From Comamonas odontotermitis (GTDB lineage Bacteria > Pseudomonadota > Gammaproteobacteria > Burkholderiales > Burkholderiaceae_C), in the NCBI RefSeq assembly GCF_020080045.1, contig NZ_CP083453.1, positions 1 to 36,925 on the forward strand: 36,925 nucleotides of DNA, given 5' to 3'. The position numbers and the translations under genes are program-made. The notes under the pieces are model-generated. The model was given only the letters and a program-made list of their open reading frames with translations. It was not told where the DNA came from and did not search any database. This document shows positions 30,535 to 36,925 of this stretch, piece by piece (within the stretch, counting starts at the first letter, position 1; every line of letters begins with the position of its first letter).

Positions 30535-32974
30535 GTTTGACACCGCAACGCAGGCCATGCCGCTGCCAGGCGCAGGCCCATTGATGCGCGAGCTGCAGAT
30601 TGACGAGATCGTCACCAGCCGCACGAACCCGCGTAAATCCTTTGACCAGGGCAAGCTGTCGGAGCTGGCCGCAAGCATCAAGGCCATGGGCGTCAATGTG
30701 CCCATCATCGTGCGCCCGCTGCCGCCAGAGCGCCTGCAGGACACCTTTGATAACCGCAGCAAAGGCATGCCGCTGCCAGCCTACGAGATTGTGGCCGGTG
30801 AACGCCGCTGGCGTGCCACCAAGCTGGCAGGCCTTGCCACGATCCCGGCTGTTATCCGCTACCTGGACGACGCCCAGGCACTGGAAGTGCAGATCATTGA
30901 GAACCTGCAGCGCGAAGACGTAAGCGCCCTGGAAGAGGCCGAGGGATATGAGCAGCTCATGCAGGCGACTGGCATCAATGCCGATGCAGTTGCCGCCAAG
31001 ATCGGCATGAGCCGCAGCTATGTTTTTGGCCGTCTCAAGCTGCTGGCCTTGTGCTCGGAAGCCCGCGATGCCCTGCGCGAGGGCGACATCGATGCAAGCC
31101 GCGCTCTGCTGCTGGCCCGCATTCCCCATCACACCCTGCAGATAGAGGCGCTGGACGATGTGCGCAACGGCGGCTACTACAGCAGCGCCCGCGAAGCCAA
31201 GGAACTCATCCATCGCCAGTACATGCTGTACCTGCGCGATGCCCGCTTTGATGTGGCCGACGCCACGCTGTGCCCTAAGGCCGGTGCGTGCACAAAGTGC
31301 CCTCTCAACACGGCCAATGACCGCGATCTGTTTGCCGATGTGAAAAGTGCAGACATGTGCACTGACAGCAAGTGCTTTGAAGCCAAGGAACAGGCCCACA
31401 ACGACCGCGTGCTGAAAGCTGCCCACGACCAGGGTTATGAGGTCATCGAGGGCAAAGAGGCCAAGGCACTGATGCCCCATAGCTACAGCACCAGGGTTGA
31501 AGGCTATCTGCGCCTCGATGACAAATACGACAGCCCGACTGATGAGCCCCTGCGCGCCTTGATCGGCCAGCAGATGGAATCGGCCGGGATCAAGCCGACC
31601 ATGATCGCCAACCCGCACAAGGAAGGCGAGCTGGTGGCCGTGTTGCTGCCCTCCCAGGTCTCTACATTGCTTGCACAAGCCGGGCATGAAGAAGCTGTAG
31701 TCGCGGTGGAGAAGGACAACCAAGCCGAAGCCAAAGCGGCAAAGGAGAAGGAAGCCGCCCAGGAAAAGGTGAAATATGAATCGACCTGGCGCCAGGATGT
31801 TGCGGCCCGCATCCGTGAAGAGCTGCTGCAGCAACCTGAATCCACCTTGCCAAGCGGCGTGGTGCTGCTGCTTGCCAAGCGCGAGGCCAACAGCCTGAAC
31901 CAGGAGCAGGCCAAGCAGTTTTGCAAGCTACACGAGCTGGGCAAGGTCGGTCAGTCGCAGGCCATTTTCGACTGGATCGACGCGCACCCCGAGCCAGTCT
32001 CTGCACTGCTCAACCTGCTGGTGTTCCGCGATACCGAGTATCGCTACTGGCTGGACGCAAAGGAGCAAAACAAATATCTACTGACCATCGCCAAAGAAGT
32101 CGGCGTAGTAGCGCTGACTGTGCAGCAAAGCACAAAGGCCAACATGCGCGCAGAAAAAGCAACTAAAAAGCAGCAGGAAGTCAAAAAAGCTGCACTCAGT
32201 ACGCTTCCCGATGATTCATTGAAGCCCCAGGAAGCCGCCTCTACCCCACCCCCCGCTGCGCAAGCGCAGAAGGGGCGCGGGGGGAAGAAGGGAGCCAAGG
32301 CCCAGGCGAGCGAGACGCCCAAAACCAGCGCTGAGTTTGCGCGTGCGCAGATTGCCGAGGCAATGCAAGCCGCCGAAAGCCCCGCTGGCGCGGCCGAGGG
32401 CGTGGGTGATGGTCAGGAGGACATATCAGGCGCGGCTGCGGCCGCGCAGGATGACGATGCGCAGGCTGTGGCTGTCGCCCAGCCTGCGACAGCGCCCACC
32501 CGTACTGCTGCCTGGCCGTTCCCTCCGACCAAGCCCCTGGCAGACACGCACGCCGCAAGCGGCGAGCAATTGACTGTTGGCGCATGGGTAACCGTCAACA
32601 ACACCCATAGCAACAAGAAGCTGCGCGGCGAGCGCGGCCAGGTGTACTCAAAGGTGCGCGACGACTACCTGATCAACATTCCAGACAGGTCGCCTTTCTC
32701 GTCAACGCGGGAGCACTTGACCCCTTGCGAACCTCCGGCCGCAGCCGTCGCTCCCGCAGATCCCGATGCCTTCAAGGAAGGCGTAAAGGTTCGGATCAAA
32801 GCGGATGCTGACATCGCCCCCAAGTACAGCCGCCTGCGCGACCAGGAAGGCGAACTGCGCTACTCCGTTGGCGCGAAGCAAAACGTCTGGCGCGTGGCAT
32901 TCCCCGGAATTATCAAACGCGGCCTGCCAGAGGTTCAGTCCTTCAACATCAAAGACCTGGAGATCGTGCAATGA
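30521..32974 (+). CDS. Large ParB-like DNA-binding protein
   Basis: 817 residues, much longer than the usual 280-350 of ParB. ParB core: NPRKSF (36-41), GERRWRAT (93-100) and ENLQRED (127-133) are the CTP-binding boxes; an HTH lies at about 155-176 (AVAAKIGMSRSYVFGRLKLL). A cysteine cluster follows (Cys251, 257, 260, 280, 285; CPKAGACTKCP, MCTDSKC), able to bind zinc or a cluster. After a long charged, partly disordered middle come two related beta domains (about 680-740 and 750-817). There is no ParA gene nearby. It probably slides on DNA as a CTP clamp and may act in phage regulation, anti-defence or replication and not in partition. Confidence 0.88.
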   Translation: MATNEFDTATQAMPLPGAGPLMRELQIDEIVTSRTNPRKSFDQGKLSELAASIKAMGVNVPIIVRPLPPERLQDTFDNRSKGMPLPAYEIVAGERRWRATKLAGLATIPAVIRYLDDAQALEVQIIENLQREDVSALEEAEGYEQLMQATGINADAVAAKIGMSRSYVFGRLKLLALCSEARDALREGDIDASRALLLARIPHHTLQIEALDDVRNGGYYSSAREAKELIHRQYMLYLRDARFDVADATLCPKAGACTKCPLNTANDRDLFADVKSADMCTDSKCFEAKEQAHNDRVLKAAHDQGYEVIEGKEAKALMPHSYSTRVEGYLRLDDKYDSPTDEPLRALIGQQMESAGIKPTMIANPHKEGELVAVLLPSQVSTLLAQAGHEEAVVAVEKDNQAEAKAAKEKEAAQEKVKYESTWRQDVAARIREELLQQPESTLPSGVVLLLAKREANSLNQEQAKQFCKLHELGKVGQSQAIFDWIDAHPEPVSALLNLLVFRDTEYRYWLDAKEQNKYLLTIAKEVGVVALTVQQSTKANMRAEKATKKQQEVKKAALSTLPDDSLKPQEAASTPPPAAQAQKGRGGKKGAKAQASETPKTSAEFARAQIAEAMQAAESPAGAAEGVGDGQEDISGAAAAAQDDDAQAVAVAQPATAPTRTAAWPFPPTKPLADTHAASGEQLTVGAWVTVNNTHSNKKLRGERGQVYSKVRDDYLINIPDRSPFSSTREHLTPCEPPAAAVAPADPDAFKEGVKVRIKADADIAPKYSRLRDQEGELRYSVGAKQNVWRVAFPGIIKRGLPEVQSFNIKDLEIVQ

Positions 32975-33924
32975 GCAACACCAATATCTGCACCTGCCCC
33001 AGCGGCGATGGATCGCTGCGCTGGCCTTGTCCAGTACATCCCGCATTGCCAAAGCCAGCCTATCCCGCCCAATTCAACGGGCATGGCGGCGAGCAGTCCA
33101 GCCACGACGGATACAGCGCCACTCAAGTGCTGGACTACGCTGCACAGACAGTGGCAGCACAGCTATCAGGCAATGAGCACAAAGCGCTTGCCGCCCTGCG
33201 CTACTACCGCGATGAGTGCACGGGCCATGAGGTCAGCCAGAGCGTATTCGAGAAGATGGTGGATGAGGCGCTGGCAGCAGCACAGGCACCCGCCGACCCC
33301 ATGGACTGGCCGCTCCCATGCGACGTATCAGTTGGCAGCGTCACGATCTGCAAGGGCGTAAGGTTGCGCACACTGGTGACCCGCATGGAGGTACTGCACA
33401 AGATGGCTACTGCCCAGGCAGAGGTGCAGGCCCAGCCGGTGGCTCTGCCGGGTGACTTGATTAAATCAGTCGATGCTTGGTTCGCAAAAAACACGGGCCT
33501 CGGGGGATGCTCTGACAACGATGTTGCGGAGCTTGCTGCAATCTTCACGGCACACCAGGCCCTGCCCGCTGATGCGCTTAATGCAACTGAACTACTGACC
33601 CGCTACTGCCCAGGTTGCGGCCATGTCGGCCCGGTGGAGGCCCAGTTCCGCGATTGCTGCCCGGACGGCAACCAGGCGCGAATGATCCCCGAGGCGCTTG
33701 CCAAGAAATGCCACGACACATTCAAGCTGGCGATTACTTCTGTGCTCGATGTGCAAACAGCGCTGCGCGACTATCACTACGCCCTTGACACCAGGCAGCA
33801 CGGAGGCGTTGCCGCAGACAACGCCATCAAGGCCATCCAGCGCGCATTCGATATGCCTTGGATTCAAGGCCAGGAAGCTGCAGCACGCGCCGGCACTGCA
33901 GGAAAGGGCCAGACCCATGGCTAA
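32971..33924 (+). CDS. Modular early protein with DWPLPCDV motif
   Basis: 317 residues. The N-terminal CTCPSGDGSLRWPCPVHP holds cysteines that could bind zinc. The central DWPLPCDVSVGSVTICKGVRL followed by MEVLHKMA is a module found in many early phage proteins. A second cysteine pair is CPGCGHVGPVEAQFRDCCP. The C-terminus is helical (LRDYHYALDTRQHG). It overlaps the ParB-like gene by four bases. The mosaic of small conserved pieces with variable linkers resembles Ea22-like early proteins. Function unknown. Confidence 0.8.
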   Translation: MSNTNICTCPSGDGSLRWPCPVHPALPKPAYPAQFNGHGGEQSSHDGYSATQVLDYAAQTVAAQLSGNEHKALAALRYYRDECTGHEVSQSVFEKMVDEALAAAQAPADPMDWPLPCDVSVGSVTICKGVRLRTLVTRMEVLHKMATAQAEVQAQPVALPGDLIKSVDAWFAKNTGLGGCSDNDVAELAAIFTAHQALPADALNATELLTRYCPGCGHVGPVEAQFRDCCPDGNQARMIPEALAKKCHDTFKLAITSVLDVQTALRDYHYALDTRQHGGVAADNAIKAIQRAFDMPWIQGQEAAARAGTAGKGQTHG

Positions 33925-34198
33925 AACCTCCACCACACGCCGCAAGCGCCTGCAGGCCGCGCGCGCATCGTCCCTGCCTGAATCGGAGCCCATGCCGTCC
34001 GTTGCCAGCTTGCGCAAGATGTTCATTGCCACTCTGGACGACCACATACAGATGCGTGCCAACGCCATGCTCGCTCAAATTTATCAGAGGCACTGCCAGA
34101 GCGTGGCGGACGTGCTCCAGGCAATCAACGAAGGCCTGAAGAAGAACATAGCCAACATGCGCGACGAGCGCATCCAGCAAGAGGAAGGCCGCAAATGA
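33917..34198 (+). CDS. Small basic helical early protein
   Basis: 93 residues from MAKTSTTRRKR, a start 8 bases inside the preceding gene. The N-terminus is very basic; the rest is one long helix-rich region (LRKMFIATLDDHIQMRANAML, VADVLQAINEGLKKNIANM). It may bind nucleic acid. The end overlaps the next gene by four bases. Not recognised. Confidence 0.75.
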   Translation: MAKTSTTRRKRLQAARASSLPESEPMPSVASLRKMFIATLDDHIQMRANAMLAQIYQRHCQSVADVLQAINEGLKKNIANMRDERIQQEEGRK

Positions 34199-34404
34199 GC
34201 AAGCTATCCCAGCTCAAAAAGACTGTGGGCTACCAGGAACGCGTGCCCCGCTGCTCTACCTGCAAGCACTACAACGAGCAGCAGCTGATGCGCGATTCGA
34301 TGCCAACCTTCTACCAGCGCTTCTGCACGCGCCATCACTTCCAGGTGAAGGCCCATGCGTGCTGCGACAACTGGCAATCAACCACCGGCGAGGTGCTTGC
34401 ATGA
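34195..34404 (+). CDS. Cysteine/histidine-rich small protein
   Basis: 69 residues. CSTCKHYN (residues 20-27), FCTRHHF and HACCDNW give a C-x2-C, C, H, C, C set that can hold one zinc ion. Such CxxC...C...CC small proteins are common in the early operons of betaproteobacterial prophages. Starts by ATGA overlap and ends by ATGA overlap, so it is securely part of the operon. Function unknown. Confidence 0.78.
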   Translation: MSKLSQLKKTVGYQERVPRCSTCKHYNEQQLMRDSMPTFYQRFCTRHHFQVKAHACCDNWQSTTGEVLA

Positions 34405-34616
34405 TCAAGATCACCGAAAGAGACGGCCATCTGCATCTATTGCACATCGATGCAATTGCACGCGTTACCGAAGCGAGCGCGTCTAGCCAATGGCATGGCG
34501 TCAGAGCATACGTACGAACCTTTGATGGCGTCACCATCGAGGCCCGCGAATCCGCCTTAGAGATTGGCCGCGCAGTGGATGCCGAGCGCAATCCCAGCAA
34601 GGAGACCACCCAATGA
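34401..34616 (+). CDS. Small beta-rich early protein
   Basis: 71 residues, MIKITERDGHLHLLHIDAIARV..., with an alternating beta pattern that suggests a small barrel or PH-like fold (IKITERDGHLHLLHIDAIARVT, AYVRTFDGVTIEARESALEIGR). Overlaps its neighbours on both sides by four bases. Not recognised. Confidence 0.75.
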   Translation: MIKITERDGHLHLLHIDAIARVTEASASSQWHGVRAYVRTFDGVTIEARESALEIGRAVDAERNPSKETTQ

Positions 34617-35113
34617 CCCACGGCCGCAAACCCCGTAAGCCACGCCTGGTGCGCAACCCGCTCACGCATGCCAATGAACATGTTTCAGGCCTGCGCCCGC
34701 ATGAGCTGGCTAACGTCCAGCGCACCCTTGATGACTGCCTGGCCGCGCTGCGTCATGTTCGCTACGAGCGCGAGCACATCCAGGCCTTGAATACCTTCTG
34801 GCAGATCTCGCAGGAGATCGAGCGCAGCGGCATCGTGAAGGGTTTTACCGAGCAGATCAACGCAGCCCATCAGGCCGCTACCGCCATTTTCAACAGGTGC
34901 GAGACGCCCAGCGGCTGGCATACCAAGCCCCTGCGCGGCCCCGAGCTGGCCGCACTGGATGACATGGCGTATTACTACATGTTCCAGATCCGCAATGTGA
35001 CCTATGGCGAGCTGCACCGCCTGCAGAACAAGGTGATCCACCGCGCAAAGAGCATGGGGCACGGCACCGAGCACATCAAAGCCGAGCAGCTGCACGTAGA
35101 CCTGGTGAACTGA
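34613..35113 (+). CDS. Helical early protein, hypothetical
   Basis: 166 residues with a basic start (MTHGRKPRKPRLVRNPLTHAN) followed by helices (ELANVQRTLDDCLAALRHV, WQISQEIERSGIVKGFTEQI, NKVIHRAKSMGHGTEHI). The pattern is known from early regions of many betaproteobacterial prophages, but I know of no assigned function. It starts by ATGA overlap with the preceding gene. Confidence 0.8.
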   Translation: MTHGRKPRKPRLVRNPLTHANEHVSGLRPHELANVQRTLDDCLAALRHVRYEREHIQALNTFWQISQEIERSGIVKGFTEQINAAHQAATAIFNRCETPSGWHTKPLRGPELAALDDMAYYYMFQIRNVTYGELHRLQNKVIHRAKSMGHGTEHIKAEQLHVDLVN

Positions 35114-35114
35114 A

Positions 35115-35282
35115 ATGCCGCGCACTGACTTTTCTACCTGGCAGCGCGAAACGCTGGAGCGCTTTGCGCGCGAGGTGGCCGACGAGAACCTGCAGCTGCG
35201 TGCAGACGTGCGCACTGCCCTCGATGGCTACCGCGCCGAGGTGCGCGAACAACTTACCGAAAAGAAGAACGAGGAAAACTGA
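35115..35282 (+). CDS. Small coiled-coil early protein (55 residues)
   Basis: MPRTDFSTWQRETLERFARE begins this protein; the centre (ADENLQLRADVRTALDGYRAEV) is an acidic/basic heptad pattern suggesting a coiled coil. The start is one base after the upstream stop, and its own stop is one base before the ATG of the excisionase-like gene (TGATATG). Not recognised beyond being a common prophage small protein type. Confidence 0.7.
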   Translation: MPRTDFSTWQRETLERFAREVADENLQLRADVRTALDGYRAEVREQLTEKKNEEN

Positions 35283-35283
35283 T

Positions 35284-35547
35284 ATGACCCGCCGCGCTAC
35301 CACCACAGCAGCGCCCGCCACCAACGGGCCAAGCCTGGTCACGCAAATGTTTGTGGCCGAGAAATATGGCCTGCGCCTCGATGTGAACCAGCTAGCCCAA
35401 CTGCTGAGCATCACACCAGGCACGGTGCATAACCGTATAAGCGCCAACACCTTCGACATTCCGACATATCTTGACAACGGCAAGCGATATGCCGACTACC
35501 GGGATGTGGCGGCGCACTTTGACAGCATTCGGAATAATGCCAAATAA
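35284..35547 (+). CDS. Excisionase-like HTH protein (Xis candidate)
   Basis: 87 residues. Residues 22-75 read VAEKYGLRLDVNQLAQLLSITPGTVHNRISANTFDIPTYLDNGKRYADYRDVAAHF, which has the MerR/excisionase-like winged-helix layout: an HTH (QLAQLLSITPGTVHNRI), then a wing with a basic residue and YADYRDVAAH. It is the last gene of the early operon and faces the integrase, the normal place for an excisionase. It would bend DNA at the attachment site to favour excision. The assignment rests on fold pattern and position. Confidence 0.7.
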   Translation: MTRRATTTAAPATNGPSLVTQMFVAEKYGLRLDVNQLAQLLSITPGTVHNRISANTFDIPTYLDNGKRYADYRDVAAHFDSIRNNAK

Positions 35548-35562
35548 GGCCAGCATCACACA

Positions 35563-35835
35563 TTAATGCTCAAAACCGCAAGAATGACACATCCTCCTAT
35601 TACTTCTATAGCGCAAATCCGGCCCTCTATCGATTCTTGGATATTTCCAGCCCATCACGAAGTACCTCTTGCAGCGAGGACAACGGTCATTCACTATTGA
35701 TTCATAGATAGCCACACACATTAAAGAAAATAAAGTCGCCACTTGAAAAATAGCGCCACACAAGAAACTTATTTTAAAAACCAAAAATACAGAAATTAAT
35801 GGAGAAAATATAACAAAAATAATATATTTTTTCAT
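35563..35835 (-). CDS. Small membrane zinc-ribbon protein coupled to the integrase
   Basis: 90 residues from MKKYIIFVIF, whose ATG overlaps the integrase stop as ATGA (35835-35832). Two membrane helices (about 3-22 and 24-47) are followed by a cytoplasmic-type tail with CPRC (about 54-57) and CHSC (about 83-86), a treble-clef or zinc-ribbon pattern. The gene is visibly AT-rich compared with all its neighbours, a sign of recent transfer. Being made with the integrase, it may be expressed in the lysogen or at establishment and could exclude superinfecting phage. I do not recognise the family. Confidence 0.78.
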   Translation of the reverse strand: MKKYIIFVIFSPLISVFLVFKISFLCGAIFQVATLFSLMCVAIYESIVNDRCPRCKRYFVMGWKYPRIDRGPDLRYRSNRRMCHSCGFEH

Positions 35836-36866
35836 TTCTGTTCTTTCTTGCGATGAAGATCTTCCGGCCGAAGATTCGTGTATCTTTTGAGCGTCTCCCA
35901 CTTCTTATGCCCCGTCACCAACGCAACCTCTTGTATCGCGTAGCCATCTTCAAACAGACGACTAGTCCCCTCATGCCGCATATCGTGCAGCTTGAGGTCG
36001 GGGATCTCCAGCGCCTCCCGAGCTTCCTTAAAGTATTTGCTCACCGTCTGCGGATGCACTGAGAAGATACGCGGCTCACCCTCGATCACCGGCTGAGCCT
36101 TTGCAACATCCCAGGTTTCACCCAACAGCGGCACCCATTGATCATTGGTCTTCTTGCTTCGCGGGTCTTTGCGCTGCCGTATCAACACCAAGCGCTTCTT
36201 TTCATCCAGATCTGCCCACAACAACCCACACACCTCGCTGCGACGCATTGCCGTCAACGCTGCAAAGTACACAAAGTCGGCATACACCTTTCCTTTGTTA
36301 TCGGTAAGCCAAGCCAGGATGCGAGCCAGCTCATCCTCTTGCGGCCGCCGCTCGCGTCTACCGCCTGACCCAATCAGGCCCATGTGCTTTAACACTGGCC
36401 TAGACATGCCCACCACATCAGGCAACTGCAGCCGCAAGAATGATCCGGTGTAGCGCATGACTGTGCCGAGCTTGGACACATCCATATTGACGGTATAAGG
36501 GCCTGCCCCTTCTTCCTTGCGAACCAGCGCGAAGCCCACCAGGTCATCTACCGACAAGCGCTGTGCGTCGAGCTGACCCAGATGGAGATCCAGAGTCTTG
36601 AGCATGTAGTGTGAGTTGGACGTGTCCAGGATAGGCCTGGTCTGCTCCATCAGCTTGCGATACTCTCGTATCAATTCGCTGACGGTGAAACGTCGATCTC
36701 GCACAACCTCTGCACCTGGTGATACGCCTTCATCAAGACTCGCCTCAATTTTGGTCGCCCATGCAAGGGCCTGCGCCTTGACCGCGAAGGTTTTGCAATA
36801 TGATGGGAAGCCTTTACGGCGCACGAGTGCGCGCCACTTCCCGTTTACTTGTGTGATGCTCGCCAT
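35832..36866 (-). CDS. int: Tyrosine recombinase (phage integrase)
   Basis: 344 residues. An arm-binding type N-terminus (about 1-60) is followed by a SAM-like core-binding domain (61-160) and the catalytic domain. Catalytic residues are Arg208 (TAMRRSEVCGL), Lys in the RQRKDPRSKK hairpin (about 233-239), His294 and Arg297 (LHDMRHEG), His320 (VTGHKKW) and Tyr329 (RYTNL). It joins attP to attB to integrate the phage. The start is preceded by GGGAG and lies 25 bp from the attR core, so the integrase promoter overlaps the attachment site. Confidence 0.96.
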   Translation of the reverse strand: MASITQVNGKWRALVRRKGFPSYCKTFAVKAQALAWATKIEASLDEGVSPGAEVVRDRRFTVSELIREYRKLMEQTRPILDTSNSHYMLKTLDLHLGQLDAQRLSVDDLVGFALVRKEEGAGPYTVNMDVSKLGTVMRYTGSFLRLQLPDVVGMSRPVLKHMGLIGSGGRRERRPQEDELARILAWLTDNKGKVYADFVYFAALTAMRRSEVCGLLWADLDEKKRLVLIRQRKDPRSKKTNDQWVPLLGETWDVAKAQPVIEGEPRIFSVHPQTVSKYFKEAREALEIPDLKLHDMRHEGTSRLFEDGYAIQEVALVTGHKKWETLKRYTNLRPEDLHRKKEQK

Positions 36867-36882
36867 CGCTCCCAGTCCTCCT

Positions 36883-36910
36883 AGTGATACGGTATCAATC
36901 TCGTATCACT
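36883..36910. repeat. Palindromic GTATCA cluster at attR
   Basis: TGATAC-G-GTATCA (36885-36897) is a perfect palindrome, and AGTGATAC (36883-36890) faces GTATCACT (36903-36910) with 12 bases between. GTATCA occurs in direct orientation at 36892 and 36903, as at the left end. These are probable core binding sites of the integrase, and may let it repress its own promoter. Confidence 0.65.
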
Positions 36911-36912
36911 GA
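36891..36912 (+). repeat. Candidate attR core (right prophage end)
   Basis: It matches 109-130 at 20 of 22 positions, with TCGTATCACTGA (36901-36912) exact. Only 13 bases of presumed host DNA remain to the right, so the host gene at the integration site cannot be identified. Confidence 0.75.
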
Positions 36913-36925
36913 CACGATGAGACGT

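Noticed and set aside
1..36925. CRISPR array, rRNA, tRNA or insertion sequence
   Set aside because: No regularly spaced repeats, transposase or structural RNA gene was seen in the window.

Overview
The window is an almost complete, apparently intact temperate siphovirus prophage of about 36.8 kb in a GC-rich betaproteobacterium. A Burkholderiales host, most likely Comamonadaceae, is my inference from codon choice and protein style. No bacterial housekeeping gene is visible. The ends are marked by an imperfect 22-bp direct repeat (109-130 and 36891-36912; 20/22 identical, last 12 bases exact). The right copy lies 25 bp upstream of a tyrosine integrase, as expected for attL and attR.

Layout from right to left: integrase with a coupled small membrane zinc-ribbon gene (35563-36866, minus); a packed fourteen-gene early operon on the plus strand (29243-35547) that starts at a P_L-like promoter and ends with an excisionase-like gene; the immunity region, with a CI-type repressor and a Rex-position membrane protein on plus (27943-29143) and divergent Cro-like and CII-like genes on minus; then a minus-strand replication and regulation block (HTH protein, 899-aa primase/helicase, Q-like late regulator).

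The late region runs on minus from 22.6 kb to 0.7 kb: HNH nuclease, TerS, TerL, HK97-type portal, S49-type protease, capsid, connectors, tail tube, frameshifting tail chaperones, tape measure, tail tip and fibres, Com-Dam, and a lysis cassette (two single-TM coiled-coil proteins, amidase, nested spanins). Minus-strand intrinsic terminators punctuate it, including one directly after the Q-like gene, which suggests control by antitermination.

Beyond the late genes, next to attL, is a two-gene plus-strand operon under a near-perfect LexA (SOS) box.

The observations I find most worth following are: the SOS-controlled operon at attL, which could be an antirepressor or a DNA-damage-induced cargo; a hairpin that hides the start codon of the Com-linked dam gene; matching CCTAAC operators on both sides of the repressor gene; a three-tier structured terminator between cro and cII; an A-AAA-AAC slippery site in the tail chaperone; a large ParB-like protein with a cysteine cluster and duplicated C-terminal beta domains; and an AT-rich zinc-ribbon membrane gene translationally coupled to the integrase.
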